DNA of 64,000 bases from Lytechinus pictus. Taxonomy: Eukaryota > Echinodermata > Echinoidea > Temnopleuroida > Toxopneustidae. More model-generated notes on the stretch are below. The model did not search any database and had not been told where the DNA came from. It saw only the letters and a program-made list of their open reading frames with translations. The letters are not shown here. Where the stretch lies: NCBI RefSeq assembly GCF_037042905.1, contig NC_087257.1, forward strand, positions 14,234,001-14,298,000, in the 5' to 3' direction. The first letter of the stretch is position 1.

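Overview
The window is eukaryotic genomic DNA: AT-rich, intron-dominated, with GT-AG exons and dense interspersed repeats. The repeat families (nuclear-receptor-like AGGTCA tandem arrays, tRNA-derived SINEs, many foldback MITEs, a Ngaro-type tyrosine-recombinase retroelement) and the gene content suggest a marine deuterostome invertebrate, most likely an echinoderm such as a sea urchin. The taxon is an inference; no marker gene fixes it.

One large host gene on the + strand runs through the whole window and continues beyond both ends. I assembled 33 complete coding exons plus one cut by the right edge, about 7.1 kb of coding sequence (2368 codons), with reading phase consistent across every junction. 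Domain order is CCP x3, HYR (split over two exons), CCP x3, HYR, CCP x2, HYR x2, CCP, a two-exon linker with a furin-like RRKR site, three GCC2/GCC3 (ephrin-receptor-like) cysteine modules on identical 162-bp exons, about 19 EGF-like repeats (many calcium-binding type), a three-exon pentraxin/LamG domain, and two more EGFs. This is the architecture of SVEP1 (sushi, von Willebrand factor A, EGF and pentraxin protein), a large secreted matrix/cell-adhesion protein. The VWA domain should lie upstream and further modules downstream.

Layout: 0-18 kb holds the CCP/HYR exons, with introns carrying AGGTCA arrays, MITEs, SINEs and a dead LINE. 17.8-28.9 kb is one 11-kb intron of repeats and low-complexity DNA. 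29.2-36.7 kb is an intron almost filled by a 7.4-kb Ngaro-like element on the - strand (gag-like, RT/RNase H and tyrosine recombinase ORFs, split direct repeats that look identical by eye). 36.7-45.9 kb holds the linker, GCC2/GCC3 and first EGF exons, plus two piggyBac-type MITEs joined head to head at one TTAA. 45.9-50.7 kb is an intron with a hAT-like element carrying a 1.3-kb purine tract. 50.7-64 kb holds further EGF exons, the pentraxin exons and two large tandem-array elements at 56.8-59.2 kb.

No second host gene, structural RNA gene or CRISPR array is supported. The most interesting non-genic signals are the young Ngaro element, the repeated DR1-type AGGTCAAAGGTCA motif in several array elements, the exact 157-bp tandem array, and a tandem duplication that preserves the empty insertion site of one array element.
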